Assembly: GCA_023391335.1 (NCBI GenBank) | Contig: JAEWBG010000069.1 | Coordinates: 1 to 53,789, forward strand | Reading direction: 5' to 3' | Length of the DNA stretch: 53,789 nt | From: Pseudomonadota bacterium | Lineage (GTDB): Bacteria; Pseudomonadota; Gammaproteobacteria; Steroidobacterales; Steroidobacteraceae | Shown: positions 25,718-33,965 of the stretch, piece by piece | Layout: each line of letters starts with the position of its first letter | Numbering within the stretch: the stretch's first letter is position 1 | Program-made: the position numbers and the translations under genes | The notes under the pieces: model-generated | Told to the model about the DNA's origin: nothing | Databases searched by the model: none | What the model saw: only the letters and a program-made list of their open reading frames with translations

Positions 25718-26863
25718 TCAACGGACCGCGGTCTGTGCCGCGGCGGGAGCCTGTGCAACGGCGGTTGCTTCAACCGGGTGCACTTGCATTCCCGGTTGCA
25801 CTTTCTGCACGCCTTCGACGATCACGCGTTCGCCTGCCTGCAGACCGCTGTCGATCAGCCACTGATCGCCGATGGTCCTGGTGGTCGCAACCGTGCGTTG
25901 CTCCACCTTGTTATCGGCAGTGACAACCAGTGCGACGCCATTGCCTTTCGGATCGCGAGAGATCGCGCGCTGCGGTGCCAGCACTGCATCACGCTCCCCG
26001 CGCTCCAACACCGCGCGGACATACATGCCCGGCAGCAAGAGTCGATGCGGATTCGGAACCACGGCGCGCAAGGCGAAGCTGCCGGTTTGCGGATCCACGC
26101 TCACGTCCGCGAACTTCAATTCGCCTTGCTGCGGATATTTGGAGCCGTCTTCCAGGATCAACGTGACCGGTGCGCTTTGGTTGAGATCCTTGCCGCCGAA
26201 ATCGCGGCGTAGCTGTAATAGCTCTCCGGCCGACTGCGTCAAATCGACATAGAGCGGATCGAGTTGCTGCACTGTCGTGAGTGGCTCGTCCTGGTTCGCA
26301 GTGACCAGAGCTCCTTGCGTGTAGTTGGACTTGCCGATGCGGCCTGAGATCGGCGATGAGATGCGTGCATAGGCAAGATTGACTTGCGCGCTGCGCAATG
26401 CCGCCTGGGCAGCTTCGAGATCGGCGCTTGCTTGGCTGGCTGCCGCAACCGCGCTTTCCTCTTCTTGCGCGCTCACTGCGTCGATGCGCGCGAGTTCAGT
26501 AGAGCGATTCGCTGCCAATTTGGCGGCTTGAAGAGTGGCGCGTGCCTTCGCCACCGCGGCTTCGCGGCTGCTCACTTCAGCGCGGTAGATGGCATCGTCG
26601 AGTTGATAGAGTGGCTGACCGGCTTTGACTTCGCTGCCTTCTTCGAACAGGCGCTTCTGAATAATGCCGGTGACCTGTGGTCGAACTTCGGCAATCACGT
26701 GCGCCGAGACGCGTCCCGGCAGATTGCGCACGTCGCTCACTCGTTGCATCTTGAGCGTCACGACGCCTACTTCGGGTGCAGGAGGTGCGCCGGCTTGCTG
26801 CTGTTTTCCGCAGGCACTAAGCAATAACGCCGCTATGACTGGCGTACACCAGAAAAATCGCAT
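25718..26863 (-). CDS. RND efflux periplasmic adaptor (membrane fusion protein), AcrA type
   Basis: A 381-residue periplasmic lipoprotein linking the RND pump to the outer-membrane channel. The ATG at 26863 gives a signal peptide with lipobox LLLSAC (Cys17). Domains: barrel-sandwich/lipoyl (VRPQVTGIIQKRLFEEGSEVKAGQPLYQLD and the matching ISSPISGRIGKSNYTQGALV), an alpha-helical hairpin of about residues 90-150 (EVSSREAAVAKARATLQAAKL), beta-barrel, and a membrane-proximal domain (PGMYVRAVLERG, GERVIVEGVQKVQPGMQVHPV). No dedicated regulator gene lies next to the operon. Confidence 0.95.
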   Translation of the reverse strand: MRFFWCTPVIAALLLSACGKQQQAGAPPAPEVGVVTLKMQRVSDVRNLPGRVSAHVIAEVRPQVTGIIQKRLFEEGSEVKAGQPLYQLDDAIYRAEVSSREAAVAKARATLQAAKLAANRSTELARIDAVSAQEEESAVAAASQASADLEAAQAALRSAQVNLAYARISSPISGRIGKSNYTQGALVTANQDEPLTTVQQLDPLYVDLTQSAGELLQLRRDFGGKDLNQSAPVTLILEDGSKYPQQGELKFADVSVDPQTGSFALRAVVPNPHRLLLPGMYVRAVLERGERDAVLAPQRAISRDPKGNGVALVVTADNKVEQRTVATTRTIGDQWLIDSGLQAGERVIVEGVQKVQPGMQVHPVEATAVAQAPAAAQTAVR

Positions 26864-27072
26864 CGATGGGACTCCGAGGCACGAGGCGGGAACCCGGCAT
26901 TTTCCCGCCGCCACTTGGCCGGGTTCAACTCGCTGAACGGTTCTTTTCAATGACAAGCGCGGGCCGAGGTTCCGCGGTCAGGCTAGCTTCCGACCGGAAA
27001 ACCGCTCACATAGTTCCTGCGGTCAGGCCAAAACGGCGGTGCGACGCTCGCTTTGTGATCGAAGGCGCAGAT

Positions 27073-28155
27073 TCAAGCGCGATGTGGCGTTTTTGTTCGA
27101 TCCTTGTACGTGCGTTCGGTATCGAGCAGCACTCGTTTGCGTTCCAATCCCCATCGATAGCCACCGAGTGCCCCGGTCCCGCGCAGTACTCGATGACACG
27201 GCACGAGCAGGGCCACGCGATTACTTGCGCATGCGCGCGCGACGGCGCGAGCCGCGCTTGGTTTGCCCAAGTCTCTGGCGACCTCCGCGTACGATTTCAC
27301 CTCGCCGTACGGTAGATGTTGCAAATAGCGCCAAACGATCAATTGAAACGCCGTGCCGCGCAGATCCAACGGTAGATCGAGCGTCGGTTGCAGTCCCTGC
27401 AGATGGCGATTCAACGCCGTCATCCAGTGTTCAAATTCCTCGCGCGAGTCATCCGGCATCGGCTGGATGGCCGCAGCAGGAAATTGGCGCTGCAGTTCTG
27501 CAATGAGTTGCGCCTCGCTGTCCCCAAATTGCAGGAAACAGATGCCCCGATCCGTAGCGCCGATCAGCATGAGGCCAAGCGGCGTCTCGCCATGCGCGCG
27601 CGAGATCACGAGGCCTTTGCCGCCGCTGCGATATTCGCGCGGCGTCATGCCCAGTTGCGCTTCGCTTTGCTCGTAGATGCGGCTGCTTGACCCGAAGCCG
27701 GCCGTGTAGATGGCGTCCGTGACGGATGCGTCTTGGTGCAACGCTCGTTTCAACACGCGCACCCGCAACGCGTTCTGATATTGCTTGGGCGTGCTACCGA
27801 TGATGCTCTTGAATGCGCGTTGCAGATGAAAAAGACTGTAACCCGCCTTTTTTGCCAAAGATTCGAGACGTACTGCTTGGTGAGGATTGGCGTCGATCGC
27901 TCGTGCGAGTTCATGGACGACGCTGGTGATCACCGGTTTGCTGTTCGCGTTGGGCCGACACCGTTGGCAAGCGCGAAAGCCTTCGCGGACTGCGGCTTCG
28001 GCCGAATCGAAAAAGATCACGTTCTTGCGCAGCGCACGCCGCGATGCGCAGCTCGGCTTGCAGTAGATACCCGTCGTTCGCACTGCGAAGACAAACTCAC
28101 CGTCGAATGCGGCGTCACGCTGCTCCACTGCCGCCCATCGCGCTGCGTCGTTCAT
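27073..28155 (-). CDS. ada: Ada: bifunctional methyl-response regulator and O6-methylguanine-DNA methyltransferase
   Basis: Repairs alkylated DNA and activates the adaptive response. From the ATG at 28155, preceded by GGAGG-like AGGG, the protein has 360 residues. The N-terminal Ada domain carries four zinc Cys residues in YCKPSCASRRALRKNVIFF and FRACQRCRPN; the first also accepts methyl from phosphotriesters. An AraC-type helix-turn-helix follows (SLAKKAGYSLFHLQRAFKSIIGSTPKQYQNALR). The C-terminal methyltransferase domain has YGEVKSYAEVARDLGKPSAARAVARAC and active-site VPCHRVLRGTGALGGYRWG. All parts are present. Ada normally activates its own promoter when methylated. Confidence 0.95.
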   Translation of the reverse strand: MNDAARWAAVEQRDAAFDGEFVFAVRTTGIYCKPSCASRRALRKNVIFFDSAEAAVREGFRACQRCRPNANSKPVITSVVHELARAIDANPHQAVRLESLAKKAGYSLFHLQRAFKSIIGSTPKQYQNALRVRVLKRALHQDASVTDAIYTAGFGSSSRIYEQSEAQLGMTPREYRSGGKGLVISRAHGETPLGLMLIGATDRGICFLQFGDSEAQLIAELQRQFPAAAIQPMPDDSREEFEHWMTALNRHLQGLQPTLDLPLDLRGTAFQLIVWRYLQHLPYGEVKSYAEVARDLGKPSAARAVARACASNRVALLVPCHRVLRGTGALGGYRWGLERKRVLLDTERTYKDRTKTPHRA

Positions 28156-28251
28156 GGTTGCCCTCCGTTTTTTCAAGATGGGCATTCTCCGCGCTGTCTT
28201 TCCAGCGACACTCCGACTCTTGCCTTTGAATTTTCGCAGCATGGGAGCAGA

Positions 28252-28425
28252 GAGAATCCGGACGCAACACAAAGCTCACAAAGGAAGACAAGTAGGGATC
28301 TTAAAAGCATCGCGGGCCCATCGAGCTGTCGTGGGCGCAACGATGCCCTTTAGAGCTCCGGGCTGGATTGCCGTGCCTATCAATCTATGCGTTCTTTGTG
28401 TTACGTCCAATCTTCCGGGATTTCA
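28252..28425. repeat. Inverted CACAAAG-type arms; right arm encodes the amine oxidase C-terminus
   Basis: Left arm 28252-28294 reads AGAATCCGGACGCAACACAA then AGCTCACAAAGG. Right arm 28385-28425 is its inverse (GCGTTCTTTGTGTTACGTCC then TCTTCCGG). The right arm lies within the 3' end of the amine oxidase gene and supplies its last codons and stop. The loop of about 90 bases has no gene. Confidence 0.75.
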
Positions 28426-29746
28426 TCACCTCGCGAGCCGCGCGAAGACCGCTCTGCAAAGCGCCGGCCACGGTGCCGGATTCGCCCGCTACATCGGACG
28501 CTTCGCCCGCGAAGAACAACGTATTTTCGATCGGCGCTGCCAAGGCTTTGCGAGCGCGTGCGCCGCCAGCAAGCACATAGCTATACGCGCCACATGAAAA
28601 CGGATCGTTTTCCCAATCGTGAAACATCGCGCCCTCAAACTCGTGGCGAATGTTGGCTTTCTTTCCGAACAGCGATTGGAAGCTCTCGAGCGCTGCTTCG
28701 ATGATTTCGCCATGGGTGCGTCCGACGAAGCTCTGTGCGTTTGGACCTGCGCTCCACGCGACGACGATCGGGGAGCGCAGCGGTAGCGAGGTCCAAAAGG
28801 TGGGGAAGGGCGCATTCGGCGCGTGGAAAAACGCCACTTCGCGATAACGGCCTTTTTCCAGCCGTTCCCAAAACGCGCTACGAAAACGCAGCAAAACCTT
28901 ATGAACCGGTCCATTGCCGAGTAGCTCCAGCGGACGGCGCTTCGACTTCAATTCCGGCACGAAGCGCACGGCTCCGCGCGTCTGCGGCGAGCGCTGCAGG
29001 ATGCCAATCGGCAGCGTGACAATCGCATTCCGCGCCGACAGCTCGAATGGCTGACCTCGTCTGGTTCCCGTGACCCGTACCGACCCTCGGTTCCAAGCGA
29101 TCCCGCTCACGATCGTTTGGGTCTGGATCGAAATGAGGTGGGGGTCAGCCGCCGTGACCAGGGCGTCGATGAGGGTCTGGTACCCGTTTAGGGGTCGAAA
29201 TGTGGGCGCATCGGCCGCACTTCCGCCGCTCCATTCTTCGATCGTCTCAGTCGTGCTCACGAGCGTCGCATCAGCTGCATCGAAGCCTTCGACGAGCATG
29301 CGCGCAAATTCCCGCACTCTCGGCCGCAAAAAGCGCTTTGCGGGCCCCGCAAGAAACTCCGCAAACGGCAGGTCCTTGCGCGGACGCCGGGCCTTGGACA
29401 GACCTCGTTTCATCTCCTCGAACAGCGCCTGCGTGGGCCGCAATGCTCCGTCCTCGAGCTCCCAGCGGACTTCTGACGCATCGACGGCTAGGGTGCGCGC
29501 CCGTTTCAGCCATTCGAACGTGATGGCAGAGGCGCCGTGGATGAACTCGGCGCCCAATTCGAGCGGGATCGGCACCCCGGGCTCCATGCGCGTGAAAATC
29601 CGGCCGCCCAACCGGTCGCGCGCCTCGAGCACCCTGGCCGAGTGACCGTTTTTTCCCAATTCCGCCGCGGCAGCGAGGCCCGCTGCGCCCGCACCGATGA
29701 TTAACGTGCTCGAATCCAAAGTCGCATTCCGGCTCGACGAGTTCAC
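28385..29746 (-). CDS. FAD-dependent amine oxidase (flavin monoamine oxidase family)
   Basis: A 453-residue flavoprotein expected to oxidise an amine to an aldehyde or imine. The start is GTG at 29746. The dinucleotide-binding motif is LIIGAGAAGLAAAAELGKNG (residues about 15-35) followed by LEARDRLGGRIFT, the typical amine-oxidase extension. Near the C-terminus AGEASDVAGESGTVAGALQSGLRAA is the second FAD-contact motif. There is no export signal, so it is cytosolic. The last ten residues (RKIGRNTKNA) come from a repeat arm rather than from family sequence. Confidence 0.9.
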   Translation of the reverse strand: MNSSSRNATLDSSTLIIGAGAAGLAAAAELGKNGHSARVLEARDRLGGRIFTRMEPGVPIPLELGAEFIHGASAITFEWLKRARTLAVDASEVRWELEDGALRPTQALFEEMKRGLSKARRPRKDLPFAEFLAGPAKRFLRPRVREFARMLVEGFDAADATLVSTTETIEEWSGGSAADAPTFRPLNGYQTLIDALVTAADPHLISIQTQTIVSGIAWNRGSVRVTGTRRGQPFELSARNAIVTLPIGILQRSPQTRGAVRFVPELKSKRRPLELLGNGPVHKVLLRFRSAFWERLEKGRYREVAFFHAPNAPFPTFWTSLPLRSPIVVAWSAGPNAQSFVGRTHGEIIEAALESFQSLFGKKANIRHEFEGAMFHDWENDPFSCGAYSYVLAGGARARKALAAPIENTLFFAGEASDVAGESGTVAGALQSGLRAAREVMKSRKIGRNTKNA

Positions 29747-29913
29747 AACTTAATCCAGGGCTCGCGCGAAAGGTTTCGGCGGCGGGTTTTAGTTAGCGCT
29801 CACTCGCGTTTCGAAAGCTTAATCTGCAGTGCGGATAAGCCTTCCACGCTGGATTCTACGAGTCGTTGTCAGCACAATTGCGCGCCCTCGAATTTTCCGG
29901 CCTAGAACGTCTG

Positions 29914-32583
29914 ATGAGCACACCAAAGCCAATCACCCAAAACGCGGATATTCGCTATCTCGGTAAATTGCTCGGCGATGTCATTCGTGCGTACGGTGGT
30001 GAGCGGCTGTTCCAGCGGATCGAGTACATCCGCGCCTCATCCGTGGATCGCTATCGTGGCGTGTCGAGTTCGACGGATCGCGGCCTGGATGCGCTGAGCT
30101 TGGATGACACGCTCGCGTTCGTCCGAGGCTTCATGCTGTTCTCGATGCTTGCGAACCTGGCCGAGGATCGCCAGGGCGGCGCGACGCCGACGCGCGAAGA
30201 CGTCGAATCCGCATTGGAGCGGCTTGCGACCGCGGGCGTGGATGTTGAACGCGTGATCGAGTTGCTGGATTCCGCGTTGATCGTGCCGGTGTTGACGGCG
30301 CATCCGACGGAGGTGATGCGCAAGAGCATGATCGATCATCGCAACCGAATTGCGGAGCTGATGCACTACCGCGATTTGGGTCGCACCGAAACACCGGACG
30401 GCGATTTGATCGAACAGGCGATCTTGCGGCAGATCGCGTTGCTGTGGCAAACGCGTCCGCTGCGACGCGAACGTTTGTACGTCGCCGACGAAGTGGAAAT
30501 CGCGTTGACGTATCTGCGAGACGTATTTCTGCCAGTGCTGCCGATGTTGTACGCCCGCTGGGAGCGCGTGCTGCAGCATCGCCCGAAGAGTTTCTTGCGC
30601 GTCGGCAGTTGGATCGGCGGGGATCGCGACGGCAATCCGAACGTGAATGCAGAATCGCTGCGCATCGCCTTGGGCCGCGCCTCGCAGACAGTACTCGAGT
30701 TCTACCTCAATCAATTGCACGCGCTGGGCGCGGAGCTCTCGATCTCCACCGAGTTGGCGACGGCGACGGACGAAGTGATGAAACTCGCCGATGCCAGCGG
30801 CGATCAGAAGGCCGCACGTCGCGATGAGCCTTATCGCCGCGCGATCACGGGCATCTACGCGCGCTTAGCCGCGACTTACGAGAAGCTGACGAATCATGCG
30901 CCACCGCGTCGCGCGTCGGTTGTCAGCACGCCGTATGCGAATGCACAAGAGCTACGCGCCGATTTGGTCGAAATCGCACATTCGTTGAAAGCGAGTGCCG
31001 GCGGAATGCTCGGTACCGGTGGCGCACTCGGCAGATTGATCCGCGCCGTGGAAACCTTCGGTTTCCATCTCGCTACGCTCGATCTCAGGCAGAACGCCGA
31101 TGTGCACGCTCGCGTCGTTGCTGAATTGTTCAAGGTGGCGGGTGTCGAAGCGAGCTATGAAAAGCTCAGCGAGGATGCTCGCGTCGAGCTGCTCAGAAAG
31201 GAACTTGCGAGTGCACGATTGCTGACGAGTCCGTTTGCAGCGTACTCCGAAGAGACGTTGAAGGAACTCGCCATCCTGCGTGCCGCGGCGCATGCACACG
31301 AGGTGTATGGGCCTGCATCGATCACCACATACATCATTTCCAAGAGCGAAAGCGTTTCGGATTTGTTGGAAGTAAATCTATTGCTCAAGGAAGTGGGCTT
31401 GTACCGCCCGAGCGAGCCTGGTGCGGCTTCGATCATGGTCGTGCCGTTGTTCGAAACCATCGCGGACCTGGAAAACGCGCCCACCATCATGCGCGCATGG
31501 CTCGGATTGCCTGAGGTTCGCGAAGCTGCGAAGACGCGTGGCTATCAAGAAGTCATGGTCGGCTATTCGGATTCGAACAAGGACGGCGGCTATCTGACAT
31601 CGGTGTGGAGCTTGAATCGCGCCACGCGCGCGCTGTCGGACGTGTTCGAAGAGTCGGATACCGCGATGCAGATCTTCCACGGACGCGGCGGCGCCGTCGG
31701 TCGCGGTGGCGGCTCGTCGTTCTCCGCGATCCGCGCTCAGCCGGTTGGCACTGTGCAAGGTCGCATTCGCATCACCGAACAAGGCGAGGTGATCGCGGCC
31801 AAGTACGGCACGCTATTGGGCGCCGCCGAAAACCTCGAAGCCATCACATCTGCAACGATTCTCGCCTCGCTCGAGCGTTCGAAGGCATCGGCGCATGAAC
31901 GCGCTCACTTCCGTGCGGCGCTGGATGAGATTTCGAAAGAGGCGTTCCGTACCTATCGCGGCCTCGTGTACGAAACCGAAGGCTTCAACAAGTTCTTCCG
32001 TCAGATGACGCCCGTCGCCGAAATCGGCGAACTGAAAATCGGCTCGCGTCCTGCCTCGCGCACCAAGTCCGATCGCATCGAAGATCTGCGCGCGATTCCA
32101 TGGGTATTTAGCTGGTCGCAAGCGCGCGTCATGTTGCCGGGCTGGTACGGCGTCGGTCAGGCGCTGCAGGCGTACAAGGACCAGAACCTGCTCAAGGAAA
32201 TGGCGCAAGCATGGCCCTTCTTTCAAGCGACGCTCGACAATATGGAAATGGTGCTCGCGAAGTCCGACATGGGCATCGCCGAACGCTACGCAACGCTGGT
32301 AGCCGATCGTGAGTTGGCGACGAGCATCTTCGAGCGCATCCGCACCGGCTGGAAGGTCACGCATGACAGCGTGTTGAGCATCACCGGCCAATCGCGCTTG
32401 CTCGAGCGCAATCCGGCGCTGGAATCCTCGATTCGCTTGCGCCTGCCGTATATCGAGCCGCTGAATCTGTTGCAGGTCGAATTGCTCAAGCGCCATCGCG
32501 CTGGCGAAACGGATGATCGCGTCCGCGAAGGTATTCAGCTTTCGATCAATGCGGTGGCGACGGCGCTTCGCAATAGCGGTTAG
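29914..32583 (+). CDS. ppc: Phosphoenolpyruvate carboxylase
   Basis: Anaplerotic enzyme that carboxylates phosphoenolpyruvate to oxaloacetate. From the ATG at 29914 it has 889 residues, normal for bacterial PEPC; a TTG 48 bases upstream is a less likely start. Catalytic motifs are complete: LTAHPTEV with His130, GGDRDGNPNV, GYSDSNKDGGYLTSVW, and the mobile loop FHGRGGAVGRGGG. The C-terminus ends in NAVATALRNSG rather than the more usual final TGxRNTG motif, a small variation close to the family end. Confidence 0.97.
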   Translation: MSTPKPITQNADIRYLGKLLGDVIRAYGGERLFQRIEYIRASSVDRYRGVSSSTDRGLDALSLDDTLAFVRGFMLFSMLANLAEDRQGGATPTREDVESALERLATAGVDVERVIELLDSALIVPVLTAHPTEVMRKSMIDHRNRIAELMHYRDLGRTETPDGDLIEQAILRQIALLWQTRPLRRERLYVADEVEIALTYLRDVFLPVLPMLYARWERVLQHRPKSFLRVGSWIGGDRDGNPNVNAESLRIALGRASQTVLEFYLNQLHALGAELSISTELATATDEVMKLADASGDQKAARRDEPYRRAITGIYARLAATYEKLTNHAPPRRASVVSTPYANAQELRADLVEIAHSLKASAGGMLGTGGALGRLIRAVETFGFHLATLDLRQNADVHARVVAELFKVAGVEASYEKLSEDARVELLRKELASARLLTSPFAAYSEETLKELAILRAAAHAHEVYGPASITTYIISKSESVSDLLEVNLLLKEVGLYRPSEPGAASIMVVPLFETIADLENAPTIMRAWLGLPEVREAAKTRGYQEVMVGYSDSNKDGGYLTSVWSLNRATRALSDVFEESDTAMQIFHGRGGAVGRGGGSSFSAIRAQPVGTVQGRIRITEQGEVIAAKYGTLLGAAENLEAITSATILASLERSKASAHERAHFRAALDEISKEAFRTYRGLVYETEGFNKFFRQMTPVAEIGELKIGSRPASRTKSDRIEDLRAIPWVFSWSQARVMLPGWYGVGQALQAYKDQNLLKEMAQAWPFFQATLDNMEMVLAKSDMGIAERYATLVADRELATSIFERIRTGWKVTHDSVLSITGQSRLLERNPALESSIRLRLPYIEPLNLLQVELLKRHRAGETDDRVREGIQLSINAVATALRNSG

Positions 32584-32592
32584 CTTCGGAGA

Positions 32593-32675
32593 TTCTCCAC
32601 GGAGGACACGGAGAACACGGGGGTAAGAAGCGGAAAATGGAAATGTCTCCACGGAGGACACGGAGAGCACGGAGA
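32593..32675. repeat. Two direct CACGGAG-type period-9 arrays after ppc
   Basis: Arrays at 32593-32622 and 32645-32675 both read TCTCCACGGAGGACACGGAG and continue with a third unit (AACACGGGG and AGCACGGAG). Here the copies are in direct rather than inverted orientation. The first starts nine bases past the ppc stop codon. Confidence 0.85.
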
Positions 32676-32751
32676 ACTAAGAGCCGGGAACCGAATGCAC
32701 GTAAGCTGCTCCAAGCGTTGGTTGATTCCTCAATCGTCCAAGGAGAGCGCC

Positions 32752-33342
32752 ATGAAATTGAGTTCGATGGTCTGGGCAGTAGTTATTGCGTTTGTGTGCA
32801 GCGGAAACGTTCACGCCGAATCCCAGCCGGCATCCAGCAAATACGAAACTCCGCTGAAAGATCTCATCGCCGCCGTGGCGAAAAAAACCGGTAAGAAGTT
32901 CGTAGTGGATGCGCACGTCCAGGGGGATGTGACCTTGATCGGTCAGAACTTCGATCAAGTGTCTTATGACAACCTGAATACCATCCTCTACTTGTATGGT
33001 TTTTCGATGGTGGAGACGGGCGGCTACACCTTGATTGCGCCCGATGCTGTTGCGAGACAGTTGCCGAATCCCGTGCTCGCCGAGCGAGCGAAAGCCTCCG
33101 ATCAACAGATGGTCAGCACCACGATCAAGGTTAAGAGCTTGCCCGCTGGGATGTTGGTTCCGGTCTTGCGGCCATTGATGCCCATGAACGCACATCTGGC
33201 CGCCGTGCCATGTGAGAATGCACTCATCGCGTCCGATACGTTCGCGAACATCAAACGCTTAGAATCCATAGTCGCACAACTCGACACCGGGACCGAACGC
33301 GTCGAGAACACGTGCGGTCCCGAGAAGGTCGCTCGCGAGTAG
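32752..33342 (+). CDS. Exported secretin N0-N1 domain protein without a channel domain
   Basis: A 196-residue exported protein; AAGGAG precedes the ATG and the signal peptide ends near NVHAES. Residues about 28-100 resemble the N0 domain of type II secretin GspD (DLIAAVAKKTGKKFVVDAHV, DNLNTILYLYGFSMVE), and about 110-185 resemble N1 (VSTTIKVKSLPAGMLVPVLRP, ENALIASDTFANIKRLESIVAQLDT). The N2/N3 and secretin pore domains are absent and no other secretion gene is nearby. It is probably a soluble periplasmic protein with a borrowed fold. The NnrU-like gene starts four bases after its stop. Confidence 0.8.
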   Translation: MKLSSMVWAVVIAFVCSGNVHAESQPASSKYETPLKDLIAAVAKKTGKKFVVDAHVQGDVTLIGQNFDQVSYDNLNTILYLYGFSMVETGGYTLIAPDAVARQLPNPVLAERAKASDQQMVSTTIKVKSLPAGMLVPVLRPLMPMNAHLAAVPCENALIASDTFANIKRLESIVAQLDTGTERVENTCGPEKVARE

Positions 33343-33346
33343 AACT

Positions 33347-33922
33347 ATGCTGATCTTGGTTGCAGGTCTCATCCTGTTCTTGGGCGTGCACTCGATCTCG
33401 ATCATCGATCGAGATTGGCGCAACCGCATGTTCGAGCACATGGGCGAGAAGAAATGGAAGGCGCTGTACTCGATCACGGCGATCGTTGGCTTCGCGATGA
33501 TCTGCTACGGGTACGGCGTCGCGAGACAACATCCGATCGTCGTTTACGTGCCGCCTTTTTGGTTGCGGTACGTCACCGGCATTCTGATGCTGGCCGTCTT
33601 TCCGCTGTTCTTTGCATCGCATCTGCCCGGAAAGATCAAGAGCACGGTGAAGCATCCGATGCTCGCAGCGGTCAAGATCTGGGCCACCGCGCATTTGCTT
33701 GCGAACGGTATGTTGGCCGACATCCTGTTGTTCGGTGGCTTTCTGGTGTGGGCCATCATCGATCGGATCTCGGTCAAGCATCACCCGCGTGGGCCCGTTG
33801 AGCGCAAGCCGCCTTCAACCAAGAACGATGTCATTGCAATCGTAGGCGGCCTCGCCGCCTACTTCATATTCGTCTACTGGCTGCATGGCCTGCTGATCGG
33901 GGTCGTGCCGTATCCGATGTGA
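33347..33922 (+). CDS. NnrU-like integral membrane protein
   Basis: A 191-residue inner-membrane protein with five or six hydrophobic segments (LVAGLILFLGVHSISII, ALYSITAIVGFAMICYGYGV, WLRYVTGILMLAVFPLFFASH, IVGGLAAYFIFVYWLHGLLIG). The motifs HSISIID near the start, AFPLFFASHLPGKIK-like HLPGKIKSTVKHPMLAAVKIWATAHLL and NGMLADILLFGGFL are diagnostic of the NnrU family, known from denitrification clusters. No denitrification genes are visible here, so that role should not be assumed. It follows the N0-N1 gene by four bases, indicating an operon. Confidence 0.88.
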   Translation: MLILVAGLILFLGVHSISIIDRDWRNRMFEHMGEKKWKALYSITAIVGFAMICYGYGVARQHPIVVYVPPFWLRYVTGILMLAVFPLFFASHLPGKIKSTVKHPMLAAVKIWATAHLLANGMLADILLFGGFLVWAIIDRISVKHHPRGPVERKPPSTKNDVIAIVGGLAAYFIFVYWLHGLLIGVVPYPM

Positions 33923-33965
33923 AGTCCGCGCGCGTTGCGGATGCGGTGCCATCAAGAGGGTGTCT

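Noticed and set aside
31813..32670. Minus-strand open frame of 285 codons across the end of ppc and the following repeat
   Set aside because: The ppc sequence is continuous and conserved on the plus strand; the antisense frame starts within a period-9 array.
33347..33922. Denitrification cluster, suggested by the NnrU-like gene
   Set aside because: No nitrite, nitric oxide or nitrous oxide reductase gene is in the window.
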